A stretch of DNA of 64,000 bases from Fasciolopsis buskii (lineage: Eukaryota > Platyhelminthes > Trematoda > Plagiorchiida > Fasciolidae), in the NCBI GenBank assembly GCA_008360955.1, contig LUCM01008854.1, forward strand, positions 7,928-71,927. Direction: 5' to 3'. Of this stretch, positions 1-11,689 are shown piece by piece. A program made the translations under genes and the position numbers. The first letter of the stretch is position 1, and every line of letters begins with the position of its first letter. The notes under the pieces were generated by a model, which was given only the letters and a program-made list of their open reading frames with translations, searched no databases and was not told the DNA's origin.

Positions 1-303
1 GCTGCAGTGCGTTCAGTTCTGTTGTACGGTTGCGAGACGTGGAGTATGCGTGTGGGCGATGTTCGTCGGTTGGAGGTTTTCGACAACCGATGTTTACGTA
101 GTATGGCTAGGATTGGATGGAGTGACCGGATGAGTAATATTGAGGTTAGGAATCTTGTATTGGGTGCCACTTCTGAAAATAGCTTGTTTCGGCGTATGAA
201 ACTTAGTAGACTACGTTGGTTGGGTCACGTGTTGCGTACGGTGAACACTCGTCTACCATACCGTGCCCTATTTTGTGTTCCTCTTCAGGAAAGGGAGAAG
301 CCA
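1..303 (+). mobile_element. RTE-like retrotransposon fragment, reverse-transcriptase C-terminal part
   Basis: An open frame from base 7 encodes the region just after the reverse transcriptase core of RTE/SR2-type non-LTR elements, including LLYGCETW, RRLEVFDNRCLR and RLRWLGHVLR. The element begins outside the window and stops abruptly at base 303; after that the sequence no longer matches its sister copy. The whole 303 bases equal the reverse complement of 2787-3089 with no mismatch that I can find. It is a fragment without its catalytic core, so it is not active by itself. Confidence 0.85.
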
Positions 304-2480
304 CATTATTACATTGTCGCGATCTGGTTAATATAAGCAGCTTTAATCATCCACATCACCCAGTTCCATATGAGTCTATCATCAGTTCATTTGACCATCC
401 CGTTGTCACCAACCACCTTGCCACACGGACAATATCCCTATTTAGTGCTTTCCGTTAACCTGTATTCGTGTTACTCTCACTACTCCGTATCATTTGGCTG
501 CTCTCAAATGTGCTATGTGTTTCATTGTGTACACTTTGGTGCTTAATACGCAATCACAGATATGCCAATTCAATGATGGTTGGGCAATTTTTGGCATCCA
601 AATGTTGCTTGACAGACAGAGTTCAAAGTGGTCATATTTCCCGAGTGCAAGCAAAAGGTGAAGAAACATAAATAGAAACAGAAATACCATCGTCTCCGGC
701 TAAGTCCTCCGAAAACTGTTGTTTTGGTGCAGTTTACGTATTTTCGCTCTACCATTTGCTTGGGAAAGCAGAATTTTCCAGTATCGACATGTTTCCCAAG
801 TTTTTGACGTTAGAATACCTTCACCGGCTTTTTAGACTGTGATTTATCTCGAAGGCTTTGACTTTGATTGCGAATGATATAATTTTGATAACACAACCTT
901 GTTGATAGATGTAATGCGCCAATGTTTCGTGTTCACCTTAAAGTCAACCTAAATATTGGTTACCAGCCAACACTTACACTTCAAGCCGGTAACAAAAAAA
1001 CATCGGTATGGAAAGATTAACGCTTACCGACATCAGTTTGTCCACCGGGATAGAGAGAGGACAAACCTCAACTCAGTTACAGGAAAACAAACTGTCTGGA
1101 TTTGCCGGATAACACAAAACTCGATCGATGAGAACCAATCGATGCAAATGATGAATCTTTGTTCGTCCTGGCGCGATCTGGGTGATTCTGCTTTTGTTTA
1201 TGTTTTTGTACATTCGTTGTCCGAGACGTCAAATGTTCTTCGTATAGTCCACTAGGGACGAAGAAGTAAAACGGTTGCAATATTGTAATTGTGGCCTCTT
1301 TTCCTCGCGTCCTAGGAAAACGCACTGCATACGGCCGTTAGTTCGGCTAACCCGAACGTAAAGCATATTAATTATGGACAATGCCAATTTTGCAGCTTTG
1401 TGAACATCGTGAAAATTGTGTTTACCTTAGAAAAAGATAAAATTTAAGTCATCTAATAAAATCCTTCAGAATCGCTGCGAGATGAAAAACAAACACAAGA
1501 TGTCAGTGTGAAGACCAGAGCAGAAAGAATACTACAAAATGGGGTAGTTAGTGTTTGAGGATATCATTACAAATAAGCTGATTGAATCTAAACTTTTGAA
1601 TGCAAATCAAAATCTTTACATATTGATCACCTATTAGTAAGGAAAGTAGAAAAAATGGGACTTTCATTGCTGACACCGAGGAGAGAAAATAAATGTGCTG
1701 ACTCGGCTGGGTATTTTACTAACTTGGTTATTGATGGATCTTGAGACCACTTCTCCAAAATAAAGATGCATGTCCTTTACAAGGTGATAAAAATGAATAA
1801 ATTTCGTCAACCATTTGGAAAGCAATGACATGTGGACTCATTAGGATGAAATCATCCCTGAGTATAAATTTGATCTCGTGAACCCCTAAATATTGAAATG
1901 AAACGTTCTGCTGGTGATGTTTTACCTTGATTTTACATTATTCAAAGAGCGGTCCACTAAATTCGGTCCGTGAGGGCATGAAGACAATCATGTGTGGTAA
2001 TTTTCTTTTTTTCGAGTGATTAATCTCTACTTATCACTAGTTAACCCGCAAGTGAAAATAGTGGAAACTAGAGCTTTGCTCGCCTAGTTTGGTAGGACGC
2101 ATCGGCAGTGCGTTTTCATCTTGCTTTTTCCGGACACGGGATCTAAATGAACCAACTTCAATGAAGCCCTTGAATAATCTGGTGTATTAATTCGTACGAA
2201 ACTATGGCATGCTTGGGAGAGAGTGCAACCATGGGAGACTGATGAAGGGGATTGAGCCTTGTCACGCCCGTGTCACATAGTTCAAATGGATTGTTAAGCT
2301 CAAGCTCCGAATCAGAGTATGGGATTTACCGTCACACCCTGAAGTTAAGGCCGATTGAGCTTGACTACTTTTACCAATGGTTGACTAAAATCACCACCAT
2401 CATCATTGTTCAGAGCTAAAGAGCAAGGCAAGCCTCACTGACCGCTGCCTTTCCCCAGAGTTACACGCTTCTATAAAAAA
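304..2480. other. No gene seen; unclassified, partly repeat-like sequence
   Basis: Only short chance-length ORFs are present. Bases 304-480 directly follow the truncated RTE fragment and may be old repeat DNA. About 2050-2480 looks repeat-like because it is richer in GC and has a weak tRNA-like stretch near 2080, but I could not assign a family. Confidence 0.4.
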
Positions 2481-2588
2481 GAGTGAATATCCAAGGGGAA
2501 CAGCGAGTGGACCTACACAGGCGGGAAAAGATAAGATGCTGTTACAGCCAACACACGAAACAGTCATACTGTACAAACGTACGCGTTT

Positions 2589-3110
2589 TCAATCATTCTG
2601 ATTCAATAGAAAATGACAACACGATCTCCACTGTTCACGGTTCACTGCCATACCCTTCAGTGTCTCCAGCCAGCAAGTCGACGAGTCTTTCGGACCCCAA
2701 CTACGAAGACGTGAGACACCTACTCCACCTAAGTTCGCTGTACATTTTCTTATCCCACGTTGCCACGTCAGCTGTTGGCCTCCACATGGCTTCTCCCTTT
2801 CCTGAAGAGGAACACAAAATAGGGCACGGTATGGTAGACGAGTGTTCACCGTACGCAACACGTGACCCAACCAACGTAGTCTACTAAGTTTCATACGCCG
2901 AAACAAGCTATTTTCAGAAGTGGCACCCAATACAAGATTCCTAACCTCAATATTACTCATCCGGTCACTCCATCCAATCCTAGCCATACTACGTAAACAT
3001 CGGTTGTCGAAAACCTCCAACCGACGAACATCGCCCACACGCATACTCCACGTCTCGCAACCGTACAACAGAACTGAACGCACTGCAGCACAGTACACAC
3101 GACGTTTCAA
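2589..3110 (-). pseudogene. C-terminal region of the RTE reverse transcriptase
   Basis: An open frame of about 173 codons encodes the RTE domain downstream of the polymerase. It has LLYGCETWSMRV, the VFDNRCLR motif, RLRWLGHVLR and the terminal WGPKDSSTCWLETL block that also appears in altered form in the other RTE copies here (57.0, 58.96 and 63.28 kb). Its first 300 bases are identical to window bases 1-303 in inverted orientation. Confidence 0.85.
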
Positions 3111-3134
3111 CTTCAGTGAAATATCAGGCCGACG

Positions 3135-4534
3135 TCACAAGTGCTTCAGTCCAACGTAAGCTGCACGAGCCTTGAATATAAACGTACTTACCTCCAATCC
3201 CGAGCTACCATCATTCGACACGCAGCTACTAAGGTAGGTGAAACGGTCCACCATTGTTATTTCCTCTCCATCCAGTATCACGTTCGGCGCTGCTGTCGTC
3301 CAGTCCTGTAACAGTACTTTGCACTTTGAAGGTGCAAAGCACATGCTAAACCGAGCGACCGAACTCGAGATTCTATCTAGTGCGCGTTGTGCATGGTCCA
3401 CAGACTCGAACGGGCACACGACATCGTCTGCGTATTCTGTTATATAGCTTCCCAACATTTCCTAGTTCGATTCCTCCCAATGTATCTTCCATCACCTCGT
3501 CCATGACGAAGTTGAACTGGAATGGAGAGATGGGACACTTGTCGAACGCCGCTAGTCGTTTTGAATGAAATTGACAGTTCACCGTATACCATAATGCCAC
3601 CATAGGCATGCGAGTACAATGCTCGCAACAAGTCCACAAACTTCGTTGGCATACCCTTCCGGTGGAGGGCACTGAGTAGTGCTGGTCGATCCACGGAGTC
3701 GAAAGCACCTTTCAAGTCGAGGAAGACTACGATCATAGGGCGGCTCTGTGTGTGGCGCGTTTCTAGTAACTGCCAGAAAAATTATCTGATCAATTGAACC
3801 TCGACCTAGACGAAATCTGGCCTGCTGTTTGCGGATATTACTCTCGTGAATCGGTATCAAACGGCATAGCATTATCGAAGTTAGCACCTTAGTAACTACC
3901 GGAATTCAACTAATTCCACGATGATTGCTGCAGTCACTCCGTGTACCCTTCTTGAAGATGGGTATAATCAGTGACTCACCCCACGATAGCGGGATACGCT
4001 CCTCGTTCCAAATATCACGAAGCAAGGAGGTAAGTGATTTCATCAGAACTTCTCCACCCAATTTAAAAAAACTGGGGGATGGTCGTCGGGACCGGCAACT
4101 TTTCCCCTATTCAGAAACCGAATATTCGACTGCACTCCCACTTCCGTTGGGGGATCAAGTGACACCTCCCAAGGATTCACAGCACTAGACGTCGGACCAG
4201 ATACGATAGCGTATGGCCAGTTTAACTGATCCTTGAACTGTTCTGCTCAACGGTCCAGTCTTTCCTGTCTACCGTGGATGAGCTCTCCAGTCCTATCGCA
4301 CACGACTTCACTAACCGAAGTTCGCTGCTCACCGCTGCCGCGTATAAACTTAAACAGTCTTTGACTGTTACCTGAAACGGACGCCACTTCCATCTCTTCG
4401 GCTACATTAACCCACCAGTTTTCACGGTCATTCCTAAGGCTTAAGGTCAACTGGTGCTGCAACTGCCGATGCATCTTATTCATTTCCTTGCAGTTAGGCA
4501 GCTCGCGTTTTCGCTCCATTAGACCCAGCAGCAC
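3135..4534 (-). pseudogene. Linker and reverse transcriptase of the RTE copy, broken into several frames
   Basis: Minus-strand pieces at 4534-4247, 3887-3579, 3736-3440, 3708-3373 and 3458-3135 lie in different frames and together follow the order of an RTE reverse transcriptase. The linker piece is the usual region with NCKEMNKMHRQLQ and SGNSQRLFKFIRGS. The RT pieces include motif A (FLDLKGAFDSVD), a segment after motif B (FNFVMDEVMEDTLGG) and motif C (YADD). Frameshifts between these pieces abolish a continuous polymerase. Confidence 0.85.
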
Positions 4535-4582
4535 TTGCGAGATCCAGTGTTTTTGATGAACACTAGATCTAGGACCACAGAA

Positions 4583-5827
4583 TCAATCTGCTGTCAAATG
4601 CATAGCCTGCTTAATTTGATCCCACTGGTCGTCTACATTGCTGCTCGCGGAAGTTCTTAGTTCCTCGGATAGTTTCTGTTCGTAGCTGTAGCGAACAGCC
4701 GAATCAGATAAACGTTCGACAGCCAATCGGGTTTGTGGCCTGCGTCGATGGCTGTTCAGCTGCAGCAAAAATCGCATCAAAACTAACGCATGATCCGATT
4801 CGTCGTAAATGATCCAGTATGATCTACAGTTCTGGACAGAACCGAGCCAACGGTAGCTTAATGCAATATGGTCAATCTGACTCAAAGTATCTGTCGAATT
4901 AGAGTGCCTTGTCGCTGTACGACCCGAACTGTGTCGGAAATTCGTACCAGATAGGAATAAATGATTGTCTGCGCAGAATTGGAGAAGTCTGTCCCCGTTG
5001 TCTGTTCGCTGTGTAGGCAAGGCGCATCGCCCACCTAAACAGGACTCCGATGCACTAAGTTTTCCAACTTGTGCATTAAAGTCACCTGTCACCACTACAA
5101 TGTCAGAGTGTTTGCTCTTCCGAACAAGAGTGACGAGGTTATCGCAAAATTCGTCTTTCTCCATATCAGTGCTGCACTCTGTGGGGGCGTATGCCGAGAT
5201 AATAAATAAACTACGCTTAACACTACTATCCTTTCGGACGCCAACTGATCCCTGAAGTCTCATGGCACACAAGCGACTGTTGACTGGGATCCAATCTAAA
5301 AGGGCTGCTTCAGCCTTCTCACTCAAGACTATTCCTACACCGCGTTGACCCATGGCTTGAGCCGCTTCGTCTCCTGAAGTGTGAAAGAAATACCTCGACG
5401 AGACATTTGGCGCAGTTTGTTGAGTTACTTCGCTCGAATCCTGAATTCGTGTTTCACTCACACAGCAGACATCAATCGAAAGTGAGTCCACCGTCAAAGC
5501 CAAACACGCCTGTTGGCTAGCTTGTATTAAAGTGCGCACATTGAAGGAATCCAGGTTCAGAGGCTGACGAGGCTTGAAAAAACGTGAGTTATCAGACTGA
5601 AAACTACCTACTACACCACTTGATATCGAATCGTTGCGCGTTTTGGGCGTGTGCCCAATGGGAGCACTATCGGTAGGCGGAAGGGGCAAAGAGATTCGGT
5701 TAGAGACAGAAGAGACAGGCTGAATAAAATCTGCGTAAGCTATAGATTCGAACCATAAAGTGAAGTGACTTCTCAACCAATTAGCGGAACTTGGAAAGAC
5801 GGATTTGATTGCGTTCGACTCAACCAA
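4583..5827 (-). pseudogene. Endonuclease domain of RTE retrotransposon (open 414-codon frame)
   Basis: This is the longest open frame in the window. It encodes an apurinic-type endonuclease that in RTE elements nicks target DNA to prime reverse transcription. Visible motifs by residue are FNVRTL about 95-100, VSETR 123-127, SAYAPT 211-216, GDFNAQVG 248-255, SQIDHIALS 316-324 and the catalytic-type SDH at 344-346. All key positions of the family therefore look intact. The frame has no good ATG near its 5' end (the first in-frame start-like codon is TTG). It closes before the RT begins, whereas live elements continue as one polyprotein, so I treat it as a remnant that happens to remain open. 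Confidence 0.85.
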
Positions 5828-5830
5828 CTA

Positions 5831-7600
5831 TCTTCATTTTGATCGTCATTCGAAATCTCTCAGAACCTCAGTCTATACACATGAGTCATTTTTATTGTTC
5901 TTGAGGTTCCAGTACTTAAGGTGTATAGAGAAGCTCCGAAAAGCACCACAAATTTGTTTGGTGTTTCCCCGTACTGTATTTCTTTGGAGAATGTAATAAG
6001 GCCAGTTAACATCATTGACTTAGACTATCAAGTTAAATTCATCTGAACAATGAAAAACCTTAGTGGGGCATCAAACTTTGTAAAGCGTTTTTGAAAGAAC
6101 TTCGGATTTAGGTAGCATTCACAATTGGTGATAAACTCGTTCGTCCAAAAGAAACATATATTTTGTGGAGTATTCTAACTTAGGTCGTTTATTGACTGAC
6201 ATATTTCGCATCACTTGGTGTTTAACAACCATGGTTGATCACAGTTAAGAAAATCCCCGTTTTGGGAATCACTCTGATTTATACCAAAATTTATAATATA
6301 TCAAAGTGCCTTAAGCACGCTAGGTTAGTTACTTATATCGCTATCACGGCCGTGAAGCAGTGGGCAATTGACAGCGAAATCTGTTGTCACTATAACGTAA
6401 GGACAATGAGCTCATTCAAAAACCTTGCCAATCAATGCTTCTATGTTCAATTTTTTACGCCATTTTAAACTAAATAAGACAACCATGTACACAATAGTAA
6501 ACCAATAAACTGCGCTAAAATCATGTCTTTCATGAAGAAAATCAATCACATTCAAAAGTGATCACAGACGTGCTTATGTTCGCGGTAAAATTTTCCGACA
6601 AACGTTCTCTCCTCTAAACCTGACGCAGAAAATTACCGATATTTCGTGCATGAAAAGTCCAGATAGAGTTAAATAAAATTTGATTTCTGCAGTTATCAGA
6701 GGAAAATTGGCATGGATTAACAGCACAATAAGGTAGAAAATACAATTGTTTTGTGGAGAAGCAGAAAGTGCTGATCGTCCTAGTCTAGCGACCCGTTAAT
6801 TTTGTCGGTGAATGCACAGAATGCGATGAATTACTGAACAGTTGCAAAACTGATATTCCCTGAAGAAAATTATTCCCTAAAGTTAGCCACAGGCTTTTTT
6901 CATCCTGGTTTTTTACCTTTCCAAGAATAGAATAAAAAATGTCTTATTACCAGATTGGAAGAGAATTTAAAATAGATAGGGGAAGTTTGTGGTTTTGATG
7001 ATGGGGGTCTTTTCATCCTGAGAAAATAGGCAAGATAAAGATGTGACAGCCCGCGAAGGAATTACCGCGTGTCCTAATTTAGTAAACATGTTTTCCTGAG
7101 TAGATGATTTTTCATTTAATTTTATGCAACTCTTTTGAAAACGCAGTAGTGTGAAGAGTGTGCTTCATATAAAGATATACCACAGTCATGCAAAATATGT
7201 TCCATATGATGACGTAATAACTTATTGAAATAGCTAACCATTAGATGCTGATGAAGAACTGCTATAACCTTTTGGAGTATTGGGTAAAACTGTTATCTTG
7301 CTGGAGCTGCTGGATGCCACACCAAAATGTCAAAAGCTTTAATGAAGAACAATGGTAATTCCATCGATTTCCAATGTGCTTTTTTGCTGAATATCTGGCA
7401 AGACAAGCTCCAAATTGCGAACGAATCTCACTTCGTTCTCTGTGGTGGGTTCGTAACGCACCTTAGTTAAGATATGCATATGAAGGCTAAAAGGAATATT
7501 GATATAAGTCCTGATCTAATTGCCGCCTTCCGGCTTGGATTTTCCAGTTTCTGCCAAATAAAAGGAATGCAAATTTAATTATTTGTTCCTTTCTGCTGTC
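5831..7600. other. No gene recognised
   Basis: AT-rich sequence with only short ORFs on both strands. I see no transposon motif, RNA gene or clear exon here. Confidence 0.5.
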
Positions 7601-7621
7601 GCTTACCGAATGGGAAAGTTT

Positions 7622-7851
7622 TCACGTGACGGTTTTTGCATGAGTTCCAACAGCACCTGTGTTTATACATAATGGCCGGTCACCCCTTTCCGTTTCGTTC
7701 AACCGCGTAAAACTGTTTGTCATCATGATTCCTGTCTGCGGGTTACGTGGACGAAAACATGACTGGTTATCCATTGCTTTTAACTTTGATGGACTAAAAT
7801 GTTGCACTTCTCGTATTTTTTTAGTTTGCCAGCCATATTGGATTAACTTTT
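7622..7851 (-). CDS. Possible coding exon, unidentified
   Basis: A minus-strand segment is open for about 75 codons and has a protein-like composition, with the stretch RPRNPQTGIMMTNSFTRLNE followed by ERGDRPLCINTG. A plausible donor (AACACAG followed by GTGCTG) lies inside it. I see no strong acceptor at its 5' side and recognise no family. It lies downstream of the 8.5-8.8 kb candidate exons on the same strand and could belong to the same gene, or be chance. Confidence 0.2.
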
Positions 7852-8515
7852 ACGTCGATCCATATTCACGTTCGGTAATGCATTGCTGACACTTCTCAAG
7901 TTGCAGACTTTTACCTGAGATTAGAATTTTCTTAATATAATTTCGACCAAAATCATGGGATGCGTGCTGAAAGACACAAAAATGATGTCTGTTTTGCTTC
8001 GTCAGCAACAGGAGACCAATGGAACATAAACAAAGTGCTGATTTGCTTGTATCTTGTCTTAAATGCCTTAAGCAACATTTGTTTGCTGAGTGTTCTATTA
8101 TTCCATGTCTAACTGGAATAGTAAAAATCGGTTGGTTTTATCAAATAAAAGGGCATTCTTCTTGCGTAGTCATGCAGAAAGCTGGAATATTCTGTCTTCG
8201 AATGACCTCGAGGAGTACAATCAAATGACTGCTAATATATGTGACCATCATCTAATGTGAACTATGAAGTACAGAACAACTCGTTCTTAGTCAAATTTCA
8301 ATCTCATACTGTATACGTAAACACAAATGCAAATGCACATATATATTAAGTAGTATTTGCACGAATTAGGGAATTCCGTGAATCCACATAACCGGTTTCC
8401 CACTGGAATCCTCTTCTCCTGACAAAAGTGTAAATGATTCGGGAAGATGTTTTTGCGATCAAGCCTGTGATGGTTTTTCCATGTGCATACTATTAACCAA
8501 AAATACCCAGCTTAC

Positions 8516-8777
8516 ATTTCCAACGCTGCCGTTCTGTAGGTCGACAACATCCAAACCAGGTAGATCAGCAAGTGATAACTGCTTATCTGACAAACAGGGA
8601 AATTTTTAATGGTCGGATTCTTAAGGATAATTTGCCCTCATTCTACTCAGCTGCATCAAGGAAATATTGGACAGACGCGAAAGGTCCAAGCTTAGACATT
8701 TCTTTTTGGAATTCGTTCTGCTTCATGGTTTGCGGGCCAACGAATGCAGCACGAACGCCAACAGGATATTCTCTTCG
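8516..8777 (-). CDS. Possible exon pair of an unidentified minus-strand gene
   Basis: On the minus strand, 8777-8643 is open in one frame and includes AAFVGPQTMKQNEFQKEMSK and GPFASVQYFLDAAE. It is preceded by a pyrimidine-rich stretch ending in TAG, and has an in-frame stop at 8643-8645 or a possible GT donor at 8644-8645. A second block, 8586-8516, has a good acceptor (TTTCCCTGTTTGTCAG) and a donor (GGAAAT before GTAAGC). In its most protein-like frame it reads KQLSLADLPGLDVVDLQNGS. The splice phases of that frame do not fit the first block; another open frame does fit. The function is unknown. Confidence 0.35.
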
Positions 8778-8811
8778 CTACTGCTGTAGAAGTAACGACA
8801 GATTCAAGTAA

Positions 8812-11540
8812 ATAAACCTCAAAAATAAGGAACCCCAATGTAAATCTAAAAGGAAAGGCAATATACATTAAAGATCGCGGTAGTTTTTATTGACATTTTT
8901 CAGTACTGTTAAACGATTCGGATCTTGCTCAGTATTCATTTTCGTTTTTTACTTGTTTTCTACGGCGTTTGCTTTGCGAGATTTGGAATTTTTATTTCCT
9001 AATGAATGACTTATTTATTTTGGTTGGCTTTCGAACATGGAAAATAAGATATTTAATTCCGTGTTTAGTTTTATTATCTATCATCTGTGTCAATCTGGCC
9101 AGCTGGACGGCTCGGACTTAGTACATTTCAGTCTGACAAGTACAAACTGACATCTAGTGTTATCGAATGGGATAGGTTTTATGGTAACAAGGACAATTCA
9201 TGCAACCGTTTATACAAATGCAAGAATTAAATATGTACAAAGTCTTCGTGAAATTTGTCAGTGCACACTGGATGCATATTTAGTCCCGGCAAGTTATTAG
9301 GGAATGTCAACAGAACGAGCATTTCCTAGTACAAATGTAAATGTCAATGTTCCAGTTTCTTTGAATTTTGGGGACTCCTCAGTTTGTAAGTTAAATTCGT
9401 CTCTCGACAGAGGATACAATTTGAAATGAATCGTCAAAATAGGCTGATGTGCTTGCAACTAGTTCTGATAACAAAATTTGCATCAAATTCATAAGCCAAT
9501 GCTAACGTAATTTCGCAAACCTGGAAAGTACAATGTTCTATGAAGGCATCCGGGAAACACATAAACATATGTGCGGACTGATCCAGTATGCAAGTCGGTT
9601 CCTTTAAATAATTAAAATGTGGTAATCTTTTGAACTGCTGACAGGGGTGCTAGTGAGCTGGCATTTTGGTGACCGCTGCGGTAATATGGTATACATTTCA
9701 AAGATTGTTTATTAGAACATGAGTAATATGCAGCTAAGAAGATAGAGCTTTTCGGAACTTATGACAAGTATGCCGAATTTATATTCAACCTGAATGAAAT
9801 TAATTCGGCATTTTTCACTAGTTGTCACATTTTATCTTGATACTCCATAGGCCGATTGCGACGGACCACGTTAATGACCAACATGGAAATACAATCTTCA
9901 ACCGTCATTTTATTTAGAGCGAAATAGGTCACTAAATGTGTAATCATAATTAGCTGTAAATTAGGTGACAATAGGCGAGGATTTTATTGGTCCTTACGTT
10001 TTTGTATTTACACTTTATCATGCACCTGCAAAGATTCTGCACTTATCTGCTTTCACTGAAAGTCTTGTTCGCCACTGTCAGGTGTTTTCGTATAGGACTT
10101 TTATTGCGACTCCTGTGCTTCTGTTTGAAAACGTTAATCCTAAACTCTGATGTTATTTTCTCAATGAATTTATTCATTTTCGGTCTGTCCATTCTAGGCT
10201 TTGTTGGATGAATATTCTCCCCTGATTGTTTCTTGGTGAATACAGTCAGATAAGGATACGACCCCAATCGCTAAACTTAATCGATTGTCACTTTTTTGCG
10301 GCCTATTTGCTAGTATGTTTATTGGCATGCATTGCCTGACCTAATTTGGTTTCACTTGATCGTCCCGTTCCACTTAGGAAGCAAACTGAGTTACTCGAGC
10401 TTTGTTAAACACTAATAATGGTCATCTTGCACCCGGTCACATACAGACGGATTTCACGTCATCACTTGTAGTCATCTGCATTCCCCTTCATCGTCTTCCT
10501 ATACCGATCCCACATAAGAAATGAAAAGCCCAAAGTTTGAGACACCAAATTCAATGCTGCAGGAGAAAGAAAATGAATAATTACACCGAAACAAAACCGG
10601 TTTCAGATTTATTGCCTCCCCTCAAGTATATATGCACTGCAATGCTTTGTCCAGTCCTGTGTGATATTGGTTTTTGACACTAGGACCCCATTTGAGGCCT
10701 GGGAGTGAACATAAGATTTGTGTCCATTAACCAAAGACAGACTTCGGAAGCGGAACATGTGGTCTTGAGCGTGAATTCACTTTTGGGATTCATAAAAGTC
10801 CAGGATATTCAAATCTTTTCAGTGAATGAGTGAAGCTCATTACATCCCATGTTCGAGTTAAAATACGAGCACACTGGATGGATGTTGTGGATTCATATTG
10901 ATCCTGATGAACAAAGTTTAAGGGCAAGCACCTCCTTGTTTCCGATAATTGGTTGCTTAATGGTAGTGTAAGATAATTCATTACGAAACCACCGTCTCAC
11001 TGCGCAACTTTATCTCGTGATGGTTTTCACATGATTGCTTTTCTCATGCGCCTGTTGAGCTGGCTACTTAAAACCTATCATTGAATGTAGACCGCCTACA
11101 AGAGGCAGTTAGGGAATCGCTAAAGAATGCTTTGCGCAAATTTTTTCACGCAAACTTGCAATTTCCTGCAAAACTTACTAATTTGAACTGAATTTTCTAG
11201 AGCTCTTCTAACTGGAAATCTTAATTTTTATATTACGGGGAAATGATCAAGGTTTCCACCCATCATTTTCTTTCTGATCCGTTTCTATTCGCAAGAAAAT
11301 ATCGGAAATAGTCTAAACAAGCAAAGTGGCCGTGTTGCAAGATTGATTGGTTTCATGTGAATTACACAAACCGAACACAGGTGCCCTTCAGGCATCCATT
11401 TCATTCAGAATTCCTAATCAGTATAGTTAAACTAATTGCAACTGCCCCTGGGCACCTGTAATATTTTTTATGAGCCAACATTGGTCGGGGTCACATGGAC
11501 CTGGTCACGCGGCTGTCAAACTGCAAATGGTACTCGAGGT
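8812..11540. other. No gene recognised; possible intron
   Basis: AT-rich DNA with short ORFs. If the candidate minus-strand exons at 11.6 and 8.7 kb belong to one gene, this is its intron. Nothing else is supported. Confidence 0.4.
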
Positions 11541-11561
11541 TTCGGAAGTAAATCCCAGTAC

Positions 11562-11623
11562 CTCAGCCACTTCACGATTTCTAGCATACCGAATGAACGA
11601 CTGAAGTGCTTTACATAGATTGG
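11562..11623 (-). CDS. Possible small internal exon, unidentified
   Basis: A 62-base minus-strand segment is flanked by a strong acceptor (pyrimidine tract CTTTCTTTTTG, then CAG) and a usable donor (GAG before GTACTG). It encodes a helical-looking stretch, NLCKALQSFIRYARNREVAE. It ends in phase 0, which matches the phase-0 start available at 8777. That supports, but does not prove, that the two are consecutive exons. No family was recognised. Confidence 0.3.
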
Positions 11624-11689
11624 CTGACATCATGTAACAAAAAGAAAGGTAGTAACGAGCATTGTGAACGCTTTCGGTGTTTGGCATTT

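Larger units (their letters stand above)
2589..5830 (-). mobile_element. RTE-clade non-LTR retrotransposon, long but frameshifted copy
   Basis: Read on the minus strand, this holds in order an AP-type endonuclease (5827-4583), a linker (4534-4247), reverse transcriptase (about 4190-3135) and the RT C-terminal region (3110-2589). That is the single-ORF layout of RTE elements such as fluke SR2. The RT is scattered over at least four reading frames, so the copy is dead. RT landmarks are the FRLGRGSIDQI segment near 3810, FLDLKGAFDSVDR (motif A) near 3700 and EYADDVV (motif C) near 3430. Degraded sequence at 3890-4190 still resembles the finger region, with a WGES-like and an NHRGIS-like stretch. 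Element ends were not determined exactly. Confidence 0.88.

Noticed and set aside
2078..2155. tRNA-like stretch with TAGTTTGGTAG near 2080
   Set aside because: Box A-like only, with no proper T arm or folding; too weak to call a SINE or a tRNA.
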